DNA from: Aricia agestis | Taxonomy: Eukaryota; Arthropoda; Insecta; Lepidoptera; Lycaenidae | Length of the DNA: 64,000 bases | Assembly: GCF_905147365.1 (NCBI RefSeq) | Contig: NC_056409.1 | Span: 15,381,001-15,445,000 of the forward strand | Direction: 5' to 3' | In this document: one piece after another, positions 10,583 through 56,589 of the stretch | Position numbering within the stretch: the first letter of the stretch is position 1 | How the letters are laid out: each line of letters opens with the position of its first letter | Position numbers and translations under genes: made by a program | Notes under the pieces: model-generated | Told to the model about the DNA's origin: nothing | What the model saw: the letters and a program-made list of their open reading frames with translations, nothing else | Database searches by the model: none

Positions 10583-10882
10583 CTACGAATAAGTAATAAA
10601 AACTAAGGAAAAGTAACTGTCAAAAAATTAGTCCCCATTCTACAATATGTGACTCGAATACATGCTTTGCATACTTTATGCAAAAAGAGGCCAGAATACA
10701 TGCAAGAATTTTACGTAATTATAGAAGTGACCATTATTGTCAACGGCTTTATTTTGTCAATTTGAATGTAGTGTTTTGTAGCTATTGCCATATTATTTTA
10801 GTGTGCGAAAAGAACCTTGAGAACCAAATTCAAAACGATTGAAGTATGGGAGTTACGTTTCCTTCGTTTTTATTATTCGTAG
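10583..10882. mobile_element. 300-bp hAT-like MITE, copy 1
   Basis: The ends are CTACGAATAAGTAATAAAAAC on the left and its near inverted copy (GTTTTTATTATTCGTAG) on the right. It is flanked by the 8-bp duplication GATTCAAA at 10575-10582 and 10883-10890. A second copy of the same family with its own 8-bp duplication lies at 54615-54863. No coding capacity. Confidence 0.88.
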
Positions 10883-12588
10883 GATTCAAATAATAAAATA
10901 CACAGGTTTTATGACGGGTACAAATTCAAAATCACATCACAAGTATTTAATTTGCTTGAAGACGATAATAATCACACTTTAATCTTTTTAAACCAAATTA
11001 TCATTATATAACCAATCATATTTAGCAAAATACTAAATTCACCAAGCTTAAAAGATTCGACACAGAAAGACATTGTGCACTGGATATAACAGATAATCCG
11101 GCAATAATTTCTTTTTAATACTTAAGGTAAATAAAATAATACACGATACATTTGCAAACAAAAATAAATATGTCTATGTAGAAGAAAAATAAAACAAGTA
11201 TAGGTATATAATTTTAAAGATACATAAAAAGCCTTAATTCCTACAACAGTTAAAGCTCTATAACTAGTATACATATTTACAGACAAATCAGTGCAGTGTT
11301 GATTAACACGAATTGTCACAATATTCAAATAAAACATCGATAGGCCGTTATTAATGTAATATTCGCACATATAACACATAATAACCGAAACAGTCTAACA
11401 AGAAGTACCTATCTACCGAAAGATGCAAAACGATTAACGAACTTTTATATCAGATAAATGAAAATGTTACAAGAATGAAAATGAAATTAACGACAACGTT
11501 CAAAATTTTCAATTCGTGTTATTTGACTTAAACATTGTTATTTTTATAATAATTATAAACAATATATTATGTGCAGTAGTATAGTGAACAAAATCTTTAT
11601 AGTTTATACACTTTTTACTGCGAAAGGCGTGGCTACTGACGTCATTGGCTATGTATTTTTTGTTTGTGTGTTTGTAATATGCTCTTGCTGAAATGATTAT
11701 CATGTATTTTTAAGGCTAACAAAAATCTAATTAAAAGCATCATAACCAATGGGCAAAATCTTTGTAAGGAAGTAAATTAAAAAATAATAAATTAACAACT
11801 AAAATACGGGTTATAACTAATGTAACATTAAATGCGTTATAATCTATTATATAATTGTAATAAATAATACCTAGGATAATAAATTATTAAGTACATTAAA
11901 TTTCATTTAAGTCCATATTTTCCAATCTCATTGTGGACGACATCAATATTAATACTATGATATAAACTTCAATCCCCTTACTAATAAAAGAAATGAGGCT
12001 GTTATATTTATACAATGCGGTTATACAATCCTTACCTGACAAGTTAGAAAAGTAGCTTGAAAGACACGGAAAAACATTGTACTTTTGGACTTTTTGGACC
12101 TTTGTGGACCTTTTTAAGAAAGCTGATGATATAACTGGGTGTCCTCAGATAAATGGAATAAAGGGTAATCTGCCCGTCATGCATATTTTTCAGTTCCGGA
12201 TTTATATCTTTTTAAAGTGTACTTCATATTTTTACATATTATTATGTAATAATTATAAACTGAAGTTATCCTGTTTTCGGATAACCCAAAAAGCACTCAC
12301 TTTAGTTACCATTATTACGCTTTAGTAAAGTGCACTAAAATGATTAAAATAACAATACTTAATTTAAATTATTTTAAACGGTTAACATAATATAATTTTA
12401 ATTATAATAAATTATTAGCATAGTTTACAGTTTAACACATTATCTTTTATGTTAAGTATTGAGATTCCATATTTTAAGCATAGTTGTGCCACCCATGAAA
12501 ATAAAATGTTTTAGCAAATTTGTTATCGAAATATAAATCAGTTATGGCTTGATAGTAAAGATGTTCCTGATTGTGGTAATAATAGAGT

Positions 12589-12594
12589 TTTATT
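12589..12594 (-). terminator. Candidate RALGAPA polyadenylation signal
   Basis: TTTATT on the + strand is AATAAA on the gene strand. It is the first such signal downstream of the RALGAPA stop codon, about 520 bp away. Confidence 0.4.
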
Positions 12595-13113
12595 CAAGTA
12601 AGTACTAATTAATTGCAAGCATTGTAAAATGAATTATTATAGATGCTAACAATCATTGTGCCGTGTAGAAGTTTCATAAAGGAGTTGTCAGGTTACCGGT
12701 TTGTTGTTCAACCTCACTAGTTACTTCGGTGAATTTTTGTTACAAATATAATATTATTATTATAAATATGTGAGATATTTAAAACATGAATAAGAAACTC
12801 TACAAAAAATATTATTGGCATGTTCTTTAAAGAAACAAACAGATAAATTAAAGCAAATAAAAAATGTAGGCAAATATTATAATATTAATAAGAGTAATCG
12901 AGCAATAAAGGTTTATCTGTTTATCATGACTGATTAAACAATTGATGTTCAAGTCGTATTTTTAATATAATTTTCTTTCCTAGTCGTTATCGTTCATATT
13001 TTTTTTCATACGTACTCGCTAATGCGTACTAGATAATCGAGGTTAGAATCATTCTTCATTTCCAGTAATGGGCATTTAGGAGATGATTTAGAGAAGACAA
13101 CAAGGGTTAGTGT

Positions 13114-47127
<34,014 letters not shown>

Positions 47128-48368
47128 TTCGTAGATATGTATAATAATGTATTACATATCTGTACGCTTATAAAGCTTGACTATTTTCAAAATTTCACAT
47201 TGTTTTTTACAAAGTTTTATCATCACACATCTTTCTTCTGTTCATTGACGATCGAGTTTTCAATTTTCTCCTTGAATGTCAGCTGTCACAACTAAAGTTG
47301 ACGTAATTTGACATTTTTTTTTCTTTCCTAACATCTTATAAGGCAAAGATATCCAAGTTCTACAATGCTGAATTTGCAACGATTGTGAAAGTACGATAAT
47401 ATTATTTTTCAATGCTTCTTTTCATTAAATATACGGTAAGTAATATTCTAAATGCGTGTATCTGTGTTCCTGAGAAATACTCTGAATTGGTATATAATGT
47501 TTCAAGTGTAGAGAACCACAAGTGAAATACATTAGCCCGTCATCGCGTGGCCATTTTGTGCTTATTTTCATACAAGTAGTGTGCGTTTTTTTTTTAATAT
47601 TTCTATTTGTCGATTATTTCGAAGCACATTATGATACAGGAAAGAAAGTCAATTAGTTCATGATATCGATTAACTATAGTTCAAGTGATGAGAATCCGTA
47701 AACACACGTAAAAAGCTATGCAATTTTTATAGCCAAATTATTAATTGATGTAACATTTTTAGCACTAATGCCTTAAATAGCACGAATAAGGGATTAATAA
47801 ACTTATAAATTATCTTTTTAGCTTCAATGATATTCTACTTATACAGATATGTTACGTCCATACTATTTTCCAGCTTAAATCTCTTCCGAACAATTTTCAA
47901 ATTCAAAATTGCAAACATTGACAAATTTAACAGATAAGTGAAACAAAAGATATGAAAAACCATTTACATATAAGAGACAGTTCTATTTTAAAATGTCGAA
48001 TCGTATCGCTGACTCTTTCTTCGATGAAGCTATGAAGAAAATTCGATTTTTTCGAGATTGTTCAAAAAATAATTGAAAATGTCAATAATCGAGGTATTTA
48101 TTGCAATCAAGACATGTGGTAAGAGATTTCATGTGTTTTGTTTACTTTCGAGTCATAATTGGTACATTTTCGAAACACGCACGACGTCATTTTCAATTTA
48201 TTTAGGTAAGACAAGACGTGGCACGTTCGTGACTGCGCTCGATGCAGACTAAACAACAGACGGCCCAATTGGGCCGTTAGCCGTATTTGAATCTTCACAA
48301 CGCGCGCGGTAGTAACATATCTGCTTTGAGTCTTTCATAAAAGCCCAAAAAACGTTGTTCAAAACTTA
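47128..48368. other. RALGAPA upstream region
   Basis: No gene seen. The RALGAPA promoter and 5' UTR should lie in the first few hundred bases; I could not define a TATA box or initiator with confidence. Confidence 0.4.
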
Positions 48369-48370
48369 TA

Positions 48371-49261
48371 GTAGGGGAGGTCGCGCTCATTTTAAAAAGT
48401 CATTTCATACCAAGCGAAAATCGTAACAATAATACTATTCTATTAATACATAAGAGTTTTGATCGTCAGCTACTGCTGTATGGGTGGAATAAAAATTGAG
48501 AGTATCTCAAAGTTGTTGTTGGAAATCGTATTGAATTGACATTAAAAAGATCCCAATTTGCACCCAATAAAGGTCATATCTAGATTATACACGTTTAGGT
48601 TTGGTAGGTGCTATTTTAGTTTTAGTATATAACAACAGATGGCGCTTTTAAAGTAAAATGTATATAATTCTTCTTCACAAATATTGACTATCGAATTAAT
48701 TACTTAAAATTGCTATGTGAGACAATTTTATGGTTAATTCAAACGAAAATCGCCGTCAGCTGAATATTTGCAGGTGGAAATGTCGTCCACGCGACGCCCT
48801 AGGATACATTGAGCGCGAAGTAGGGCTATATTGGTTATAGCTTATATAGCTGGCTGACGGGCTTTCCACCCGCATATTAACGACTGACGGTGGTCTTTAT
48901 TATTAAAACGGTATCAACATTTACCTGTATAAATTTTGTACGGTATGAAATGACTTTATATTTTAATTTTTTTAACATAGTTCAGTAACGCGACTGACGT
49001 TAAATCCCCCGTCTGCGATACGGCTGACGGTGCATTTTTGGTTAAGCATGACCTCAATAATCATCCATAAAAATTTCATTCGGTATAAAATCACTTTTCG
49101 CAATTATTTTTTTTACAACTTTGAAATACTCTCAGTTATCATCCCACCACGGGTGCGGCGACTGACGCTGATTATATTGATTGATAAATATTAAGCTACC
49201 GCTCGACAAAAATTTGGTCAGTATGAAATGACTTCGCAAACGATAGCACTACCTCCCCTAC
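48371..49261. mobile_element. ~890-bp TIR element, possible mariner-type MITE
   Basis: Left end GTAGGGGAGGTCGCGCT and right end AGCACTACCTCCCCTAC are inverted, and the similarity continues to an AAGTCATTTCATAC block about 40 bp in. TA flanks both ends (48369-48370, 49262-49263). The interior repeats CTGACGG-type words at least five times (48750-49170). No transposase frame. Confidence 0.72.
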
Positions 49262-49263
49262 TA

Positions 49264-49840
49264 TTACTATTTAATGTTAAATCCACATGTTTGAGGCATT
49301 CTCTGACCATTCTTATGGTTTATTATTTAGCGGAACCACAAAACTCAACAATATCTATCATTAAATGTTCACTAAAAACCTTTATTAACACTTTTATTAC
49401 ATGAAATATGCAGACCGACTCCTTTGTTATGTCCTAGTAAGTAGGACATAACATTACACGCTTATGACGCTTATACACCGATATAAGGCTCTCTCCAGTC
49501 TATAGTAAAGTCTATGCTTTCGTCTACGTCTTTTTTTTTCTTAAATCTCTCTCTCCGTCTTCTTAATCATAAGCCTATTATAATATATTATTATGTCTAT
49601 GTTCTTAATATTAGCAATAGGTACGTATTTTGCGGTCCACATCTAAGTAGTTTTACATGGCATGGTGACGTACAATGTTGCTACATCGTGACTTTTTACG
49701 TTACGTTGACGTAAATTTTTACGTCACGTCAACGTACCGTGCCACGTTATCGCACCGTTCCACGGTGACGACGTCGTGACGTGGACATGTGGACAGGCCC
49801 TTGCCGCATCGTTCCACGTTGACGACGTCGTAACGTAGAC
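49264..49840. repeat. ACGT-rich repeated segment
   Basis: From 49665 to 49840 the sequence is packed with ACGT cores (TTACGTTGACGTAAATTT, GACGACGTCGTGACGTGGAC), and a block is repeated: GTTCCACGGTGACGACGTCG at about 49758 and GTTCCACGTTGACGACGTCG at about 49811. No gene. Confidence 0.6.
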
Positions 49841-49842
49841 AT

Positions 49843-51432
49843 CCCAACCAGCAAAAAGTGGTTTTTATACAAATTACAATCTCCAGGAGTAAATTCCATA
49901 GGACTATAAGAGACTTTTATCTACATATAAGTCCGGAAAAGGGCCCACTTTATAAGTAAAATTTTACTTATATCGTGTTTATAATGGACCGCTTCAATGC
50001 CGTTTGCGCCTATCTTTCTCCTACAATAGAATTACGTGAGTGCAATTAATACTGCAAATGCCAATATAAGTAAATTATAGGAAAAAGTGAGATGAATACA
50101 AGCCTCGCAATGCTTCTATAAGCTCACATTTTGAGAACAGTCGAATTTTATTGTGTTCTGTGAGTCCAGGAATTGTCAAAACTTAACTTTTAATTTTATA
50201 TTAATAATTAATGTCAACCATTGTAATCAGAAATATAATATAGTAGAAAATCAATAGCTTTTTCTTGTTAATCTGTTGTATTTTCGAAGGAGAATGTGAA
50301 TTTTGCGAAAATTATATCATGGTTTTACTTATTTACTTACATTTTAATATTTAATATTTTATTATGAAAATATCATGGACTGTCGCCATTTTCTCGGTGA
50401 GCATTGCCAAGTGTGACTTAAGAGGCCCATCATTCACGGTAGGACTGCACGGCCGCGGCAGTCCTGCCGTGAAATGTGAATGGGCTCTTTTAGGGCCATT
50501 ATAAGTAATATTTCTATATTGGCAAGTGTTAAAGCCGAAGATTCGCGATATTGTTACCAATAAGGGTTCCACATTGCCCAGATAAAAACAAACTCTGTTG
50601 ATATTTATATATTTGCAAGTTAAAGGAATATTAAGTAGGTATATGGTTTTTTATGCGTCCTAGCCCCTAGGTTAAAAATATAATAAAAGGTATAAAAATT
50701 ACTATAATAGAATTTACAAAACCATATAAAGTGTGTTTTTGCCTATAAGAGTTTTGACCAGGATTGTTTGAGATTACTTAGTCTACAACACTACTATGGA
50801 ATGCCATTATAAGTATATCTATGCTTATAACGGCATGCGATAAATCTATATAGAGAACATTTTATCCTACTGCGTGCTGTTATAATCCAAGTGATTTTAT
50901 TATAATTAAGTAATTATATAATATTATAATAAAATTATATAAAATTACTTCTACAGTAATGTAAAATCAGACAAGAAAAATAAATGTTTTTCGGTACTTT
51001 AACTTGCATTTACTTATAATGGCCATAAAATATTAGCTTATAATATGAGGTTATGAGTATAAATAACTAGAGTTATTGCGCCTCAGGTTATATTATATTC
51101 CTAGTAGATGCTCCTCGAGGAGTCTTAGGATTTAAATGTTCCTAAGATGTTATCCTATAGGCGGATATAAGTATGAGTTACTAGATTAATTACTCCTGAG
51201 TGTATTTAGATTTGTTCCTAGCTATTATAGGAGTCTTAATCCAGTAGTGGCCACAAAATATGATCCTATATACCGATATAAGCTCAAATTATAGGATTGA
51301 ACGTACTGAAGTAAAAACGGCATTCATTTATGCTGATAAAAGCGCATTAGCAAATACCAAAACCATCATCGGAGCTATTTAAGTCCAAAAAGCATTATAA
51401 AATCGCATTCCAGGATTACTTTGCTGGTTGGG
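49843..51432. mobile_element. 1.6-kb TIR element with an empty-site paralogue beside it
   Basis: Ends CCCAACCAGCAAA and TTTGCTGGTTGGG are inverted. The flanks, AT on both sides (49841-49842, 51433-51434), rejoin to GACATGTGGACAGGGCC, matching the unoccupied repeat GACATGTGGACAGGCCC at about 49780. That gives a 2-bp AT duplication. The interior lacks long ORFs, carries many ATAAGT/ACTTAT words and a 60-bp hairpin around 50425-50490. Family unknown to me. Confidence 0.75.
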
Positions 51433-51586
51433 ATGTGGACAGGGCCTTAGCCAGTAACTCACAAAATTACGCTCGTGTGAATCAAATGTTTGTATAAAAC
51501 TGAATGCAGCAAAATTCTGCCGAACCGAAATTCTGCGACTCACAAGTCACAACTCACAAATTACTTTCGTTTGGCTTCGCCCTTAA

Positions 51587-52086
51587 GGGGGGTATTACAT
51601 TATCATTTATATATTATCATTTCTATGAGCATATAATATAGGATCCAATATATAATTTGATCATATCTGCATAATTACATTATCATATTTCATTGATCCT
51701 ATTTTACTCATATGTGGTTTCAATAGCCAATGGAGAGCGCTAACGCTGACAGGTATTATAGATCTCAGAGAATTCGATTTGTCAAAAGACATCGTCATTT
51801 TTAATATGGCTTGTTTTTTGTTATTTCAGCAAGATTATACAAGTATATATAAATAATTACATTACATTATTTGAAACATATTAATGAATAAGAAATTAAA
51901 AACTCTTTTTTATATTAAATAACTGGCAACACCTATTTCTATGACCATATTGGATCCAATCTCTCAGCAAATGTCAAAAATATATGATCAAGGAAGAAAT
52001 GAATCATATGTCTATATTACATTATCCAATATCATTGACTCAATGATCTCGAATCCAATATATTATATGATAATCTAATATCCCCC
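51587..52086. mobile_element. 500-bp Harbinger-type MITE
   Basis: GGGGGGTATTACATTATCAT on the left and ATGATAATCTAATATCCCCC on the right are inverted, with TAA on both flanks (51584-51586, 52087-52089), the 3-bp target of PIF/Harbinger elements. The interior is built of ATATGATC/GGATCC-like words. No ORF. Confidence 0.8.
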
Positions 52087-52269
52087 TAACGATTTTTTCA
52101 GCTTTGAAACTTCATATTCCACAAATGGATCCCTAAATCGAAAAATGATCTATGAATACCTACTCGTAATATTTTTTTAAAAACCTATCCAACGACACCA
52201 CATACGGTGGGGTAGACGCGAAAAAAAATCACCCCCGCAATGATGTGTAGGGGAGGTACCTACCTTAAT

Positions 52270-52800
52270 TATTTTTTTTCAAAGATTTATTATACCATTT
52301 TGTCGGTATCATTAAGAAGTGCATTCATGCCGAATTACAGCTTTGTAGGTTTTATAGTTTCTGAGCAAAACCGCGGACAGACAGACGGACGGACAGAGAG
52401 ACAGACGGACAGACAGACGGACGGACAACCCAAAACTATAAGGGTTTCTTGTACTACGGAACCCTAAAAAGATTTTATACCATTTTGTCGGCATCATTAA
52501 TATGTGCATTCATGCCGAATTACAGCTTTGTAGGTTCTATAGTCTCTGAGTAAAACCGCGGACAGACAGACGGACAGACAGACGGACAGACGGACAGACA
52601 GACAGACGCGACGGACAGATGGACGGACAGAGTGAGCTGTCAGTTTTGCGGTCCACACAGTAATTATTACTCGATTTGGAGTAAACCGCTGTGGTAAAAC
52701 CATAGACTTTATATACCTATATGGGTAAAACTATCGAGCAAAACCGTATGTGAGTACTTAGCTTAAGGGTTCCTTGTTGACTACGGAACCTACCCGTCAG
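52270..52800. repeat. Two tandem repeat copies with GACA/GACG microsatellites
   Basis: Copies at about 52276-52465 and 52468-52790 share TACCATTTTGTCGG, TTCATGCCGAATTACAGCTT and AAACCGCGGACAGACAGACG, and both end near GGGTTCC/TACGGAACC. The (GACA/GACG)n cores create Arg-Thr-Asp and Ser-Val-Cys-Leu reading frames that are not genes. Confidence 0.8.
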
Positions 52801-53291
52801 ATATAAAGACGTGTTACTAGTAAGGTGTAAGGTTATCACTATAATATAAATATACATATATTTTAAGGGTATATTGGCTGCTACAGTCAGGAGCATTTTA
52901 TATTATAAAATCTAGTTGACCGAACTATTAAGTAGGTAAGTAAAGAACTCACGAAAAATTACATCAAAATCGGTGCAGCCGTTTAGGGCAAGCTTAAACA
53001 CACACATACAAAAGATTTATACGTAAAGAATTTGTATCGCCGTGGGAAACACCGCCGGGTATTGAACCAGCAAAAACTTGATTAGGTACACTAAGCTAAC
53101 ATTATCCTCAATACTCTCCGTATTATATATCTGCTAGTAGTCGCGGTCAGATCTTTGGACCAGACGACCGAGTTATCTTACGTCATTTAAGTAATTGATT
53201 GTTTAATTACAACAATTGAATTATAAAACTATTAATAATATAGTGCAATAAGATATACTTACCTAGTTGTATAGTGAATAGTAGTTTTACA

Positions 53292-55328
53292 ATGGCAAAG
53301 TATAGTAATATTGCGTATTTGGTGCTAATGCTGTGTTTGTCAGTGACAGTGGATTCCAAGCCAAGAAACACTAAAGACTCAATTGCGTTTCCAGAAATCG
53401 AGGAGAACATTAATTTAGTAAACAAAAATGTAAGTTTAGGTTTAAGGACTACTAGATATTTGAAACTATTTACAGAAATTTTCTGGTCTAATGCTGAAAT
53501 CTTGGTCTGCTTCCAAATTTAATAAAATGCAAATATGTTTCTCGTAAGTTATAGCTTACGCGGCTTAAGAACTTGAGAACAAAAAAGGTTGTTTTGTATT
53601 ATAAACTAGAATAGTTTACAATAAGATGGTATAAATAAATAATATAAAGCTTATTAGTTATTAGATTTAATAGCATAGTGGATTTGCGATCTTAATTATT
53701 TAGTTATCGCTAAATTAGTTTGAAGGTCACGAACTTGCTTACTCACTATGACCCCGAAGTAACGCCGCAATACAAATATATAGAGTAGGGTGACGTACCT
53801 AGTTGTTATTATTCAAATTCGCTCAGCACAGTTACAAAGTTATAACTAAGTGATAATACTTAAGAGAGTGTGCGTGTTCCTTATAGAGAGTTCAGTGTGA
53901 AAGTAGCAGTGCTGAAAGACCAAATTTTTTTTTCACTTTTGTATGGGCAAGCGCCCCAGTGTCACGTGTTACCCCATACAAAAGTGAAAAAAAAGGTTGG
54001 TCTTTCAGCGCTGCTACTTTTACACTGAACTCTCTACAAGGAACACGTACACACCCTTAAGTATTATCACTTTGTTTTTTTTATTTATAATTGGAATCTC
54101 GGAATCGGCTCGAACGATTTTCATGAAATTTAGTATATACGATAGGGGGCCTCTGGGGCGATAAATCGATCTAGCTAGGAATCATTTTTAGAAAATGACA
54201 TCGAATACCGAGCGAAGCTCGGTCAAATAGCTAGTAATACCTATATTATGTTACGGTCAATGAGGATTGAGGATCTAAAAATGACATATCAAATTTCAAC
54301 AAAATCGACTCAGCGGTAGCTTGAAGATGTTGTTCAAATGTTGTTACCTCTTCACGCTCACGTGACAGACAGACAGACACACTTTCGCATGTATAATAAT
54401 AGTAAATGGTTTGTGAACCTTAGCCAATGGTTTTATTATTATTTCAGGATCGCCGCCCTGTATTTTTACCTTCTATGTGTCCAGAGAATGAGCTTTTTTA
54501 TCCCGGGGATCAGAAAGATGATTGGATCTGTGATTGCCGACCAGGTGAGGAATTGACTGACCCATCGATATAAATAAAAAATATGGACAGCAATTAGATT
54601 GCATTGATTAAGACCTACGAATAATAAAAACTATGGAATTGTAACTCCCATACTATTACCGTTTGAAAGCAACGAGTTTCTAAAATATTACGTTAGTAAC
54701 ATAGAATATCATTGTTTGAAAGAATCCTTTTGATCTGTCATGTAACGTCAGCCAAGGTCACCTAAATATTGCAAATGTATTGAAATTAGGTACACTTTTT
54801 TGACAAGTATTGTGGAGCATGTTTTTTGACGGAGTTACTGTTCCTAGTTTTTATTATTCGTAGATTAAGACAAAGCTTTTTGAATTGTGATCAAATCACA
54901 TCAAAGTTTGAGTCAAAACAACAAGAGATTTTATGAAAGCACATTTTTTTTAATTAAGAAAAATTTTCTTTTTTTCAGGTTACATATTTCACCCAAAAAC
55001 TGATGCCTGTTGGCCGGCTTACCAGCGCGGCCCGTGCGACCACGGGTCCTATCTAATTTTGGTGCCCAATTCTGTGATCCCGGAGTGCGTCCGCAACCCT
55101 TGTGTAAGCGACCAAATGGTGATTTTTAATGGGAAATGCGAAAAATTGGGCGCGACCGCTCCTTGCGGCGTTACTTTCCCGATAAAAGCTGTGTTCGTGA
55201 ACGCGACTACGCTCGATATTGAGTGCACCAATGTTAATACGGAGTCGCCCTTTAACCAGAAAATCGTAGAAGAGCCACTGAAAAGTTGCCCTCCTGGATG
55301 TAAACGAGTTATTCAAAATAAATGTTAG
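53292..55328 (+). CDS. Secreted cysteine-rich protein, DUF4789-like, 3 exons
   Basis: Exons 53292-53429, 54448-54544 and 54979-55328 (donors GTAAGT and GTGAGG, acceptors TTTCAG) join in frame to 194 codons. The N-terminus is a signal peptide (IAYLVLMLCLSVTVDSKP). An in-frame ATG six codons upstream (53274) is an alternative start; 53292 gives the tidier signal. The rest has regularly spaced cysteines with CPENELFYPGDQKDDWICDC, then GYIFHPKTDACWPAYQRGPC and NPCVSDQMVIFNGKCEKLG, the pattern I associate with DUF4789 proteins of insects, whose role is not established. Two mobile elements occupy the introns: a palindrome/Helitron pair in intron 1 and a MITE in intron 2. Confidence 0.82.
53840..54080. 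mobile_element. Palindromic MITE, copy 2
   Basis: Same foldback as 24311-24575 (GAGAGTTCAGTGTGAAAGTA arm and its inverted partner, around a GTATGGG centre), in intron 1 of the DUF4789-like gene. Confidence 0.8.
54085..54234 (+). mobile_element. Helitron-like 3' end, copy 3
   Basis: GGAATCTCGGAATCGGCTCG, TCTAGCTAGGAATCATTTTT, hairpin ACCGAGC-GAA-GCTCGGT (54207-54223) and terminal CTAG at 54231-54234 followed by T. Confidence 0.72.
54615..54863. mobile_element. hAT-like MITE, copy 2
   Basis: CTACGAATAATAAAAACTA and its inverted copy bound 249 bp, flanked by the 8-bp duplication ATTAAGAC at 54607-54614 and 54864-54871. Same family as 10583-10882. In intron 2 of the DUF4789-like gene. Confidence 0.9.
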
Positions 55329-55645
55329 TACTTAATTTTTGTATTGATCATAAAGTAACCTATATACGCTGTATTATAATTTAATATGGTATGGATGCTG
55401 CATAGTGTCTACTCGTTATTGTATTATATTTGAGACTTGAGACCTTTTTTTAAGGAGGGGAAATGCCTTAGCTATCCCTCGTCGCCCCCGTGGGAGGGTA
55501 GCAGGGGAGACTTAAGAGATCTGCAGCGGTGCAGCAGGTGACTTTAAAAATCATACATAAGCAATTTATTTAACAATAGAGCAGTTGAGTAAAGACATGA
55601 TTTTACACTCTGTTTTACGCATCCAAACTTATAGAGTACCAGAAT

Positions 55646-55651
55646 AATAAA
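55646..55651 (+). terminator. Possible polyadenylation signal of the DUF4789-like gene
   Basis: AATAAA about 320 bp after the stop codon. It is the best-looking signal before the SINE, but unproven. Confidence 0.35.
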
Positions 55652-55672
55652 CATACATTATTTAGTACATAG

Positions 55673-55946
55673 ACGTCCTCTGTGGCTCTGTGGTGAGCGC
55701 GTTGGTAGCTCAAGCCGGGGGTCGCGGATTTGAATCCCGCCGACGGAACAAAAAGTTTTCAATGTTCCCAGGTCTGGATGTGTATTAAATAAGTGTATGA
55801 TATAATAAAAATCTTAAATATATGTATAGTATAAAAGTATTAAATATATTTCCGTTGTCTGGTACCTGTAACACAAGTCCTTTAGGTACTTAGCACGGGG
55901 CCAGACTGACGTGGTGTGAAGCGTCCATATAGATATTATTATTATT
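55673..55946 (+). mobile_element. tRNA-derived SINE, copy with full head
   Basis: Head: TGGCTCTGTGGTGAGCGCG (A-box-like) and GGATTTGAATCCC (slightly decayed B box), then the body and the CAGACTGACGTGGTGTGAAG 3' part, ending in ATTATTATT. Same family as 14290-14551. Confidence 0.82.
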
Positions 55947-55949
55947 AGT

Positions 55950-56580
55950 ACATAGTACATACTAAATATTAATTGATTACAAACGTGTAAAAGCTTTTAG
56001 GCTTGATCGATTTATCAGACAGGTCCTTAAGTTAGATTATAGTCGCGCGTGCTAGCGTCCAGTCTGTTACTATGACTACCCGTAGTAGCAGCAACTAAAA
56101 CAGCAAGGTTAACGCTAACCTCACTCAATAATGTTTATTGTGTTAAATTTTCTTAGTATTTTTATTAGAAAAAAGTATTTACATCTTAAAACACTAAGCA
56201 GTGTGTTGTAACTAATGTTATTGTGATAAAGTTTTGGGTCTCTACTTTTCATACTTTGGATTTATTCGTGATGACGTGTGGTTAAACGTGTTGGAATCTT
56301 GGCTACAAGTATGTGACTGACGCGAGTTTCTAGGCCTAACCATTAAGTAAGTATATACCGATTACCTACTTTATAGCTTGTTTTATAGAATAGAGTATAA
56401 AACAAGCTATAAATAGACTATACTTTATAGAAACCGTAGAATACAGCTATATTACGTAGCAAAACGTGAAAACAAAGGGTAGGTTATATTACGTATATTA
56501 TATTAGATATTTTTCAATTAGGCAATAAAACTTGATACGAACTAGTTATATTAATTTAATAGATAAGGTTTTAAGTTTTT
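55950..56580. other. Intergenic DNA, nothing recognised
   Basis: AT-rich. A short inverted pair TATAGCTTGTTTTATA / TATAAAACAAGCTATA at about 56370-56410 is the only structure seen. Confidence 0.4.
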
Positions 56581-56589
56581 TTAAAATGA

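Larger units (their letters stand above)
9870..13113. other. Convergent intergenic / 3' UTR region
   Basis: AT-rich DNA between the two converging genes ANAPC2 (+) and RALGAPA (-). Apart from the MITE at 10583-10882 no gene or element could be recognised. The RALGAPA 3' UTR must occupy the right part. Confidence 0.5.

Noticed and set aside
52240..52703. Open frames rich in Arg/Thr/Asp or Ser/Val/Cys/Leu
   Set aside because: They arise from (GACA/GACG)n microsatellites in a dispersed repeat.
54338..54556. 72-codon frame overlapping DUF4789-like exon 2
   Set aside because: Wrong frame across exon 2; the frame joining exons 1 and 3 gives the conserved cysteine pattern.
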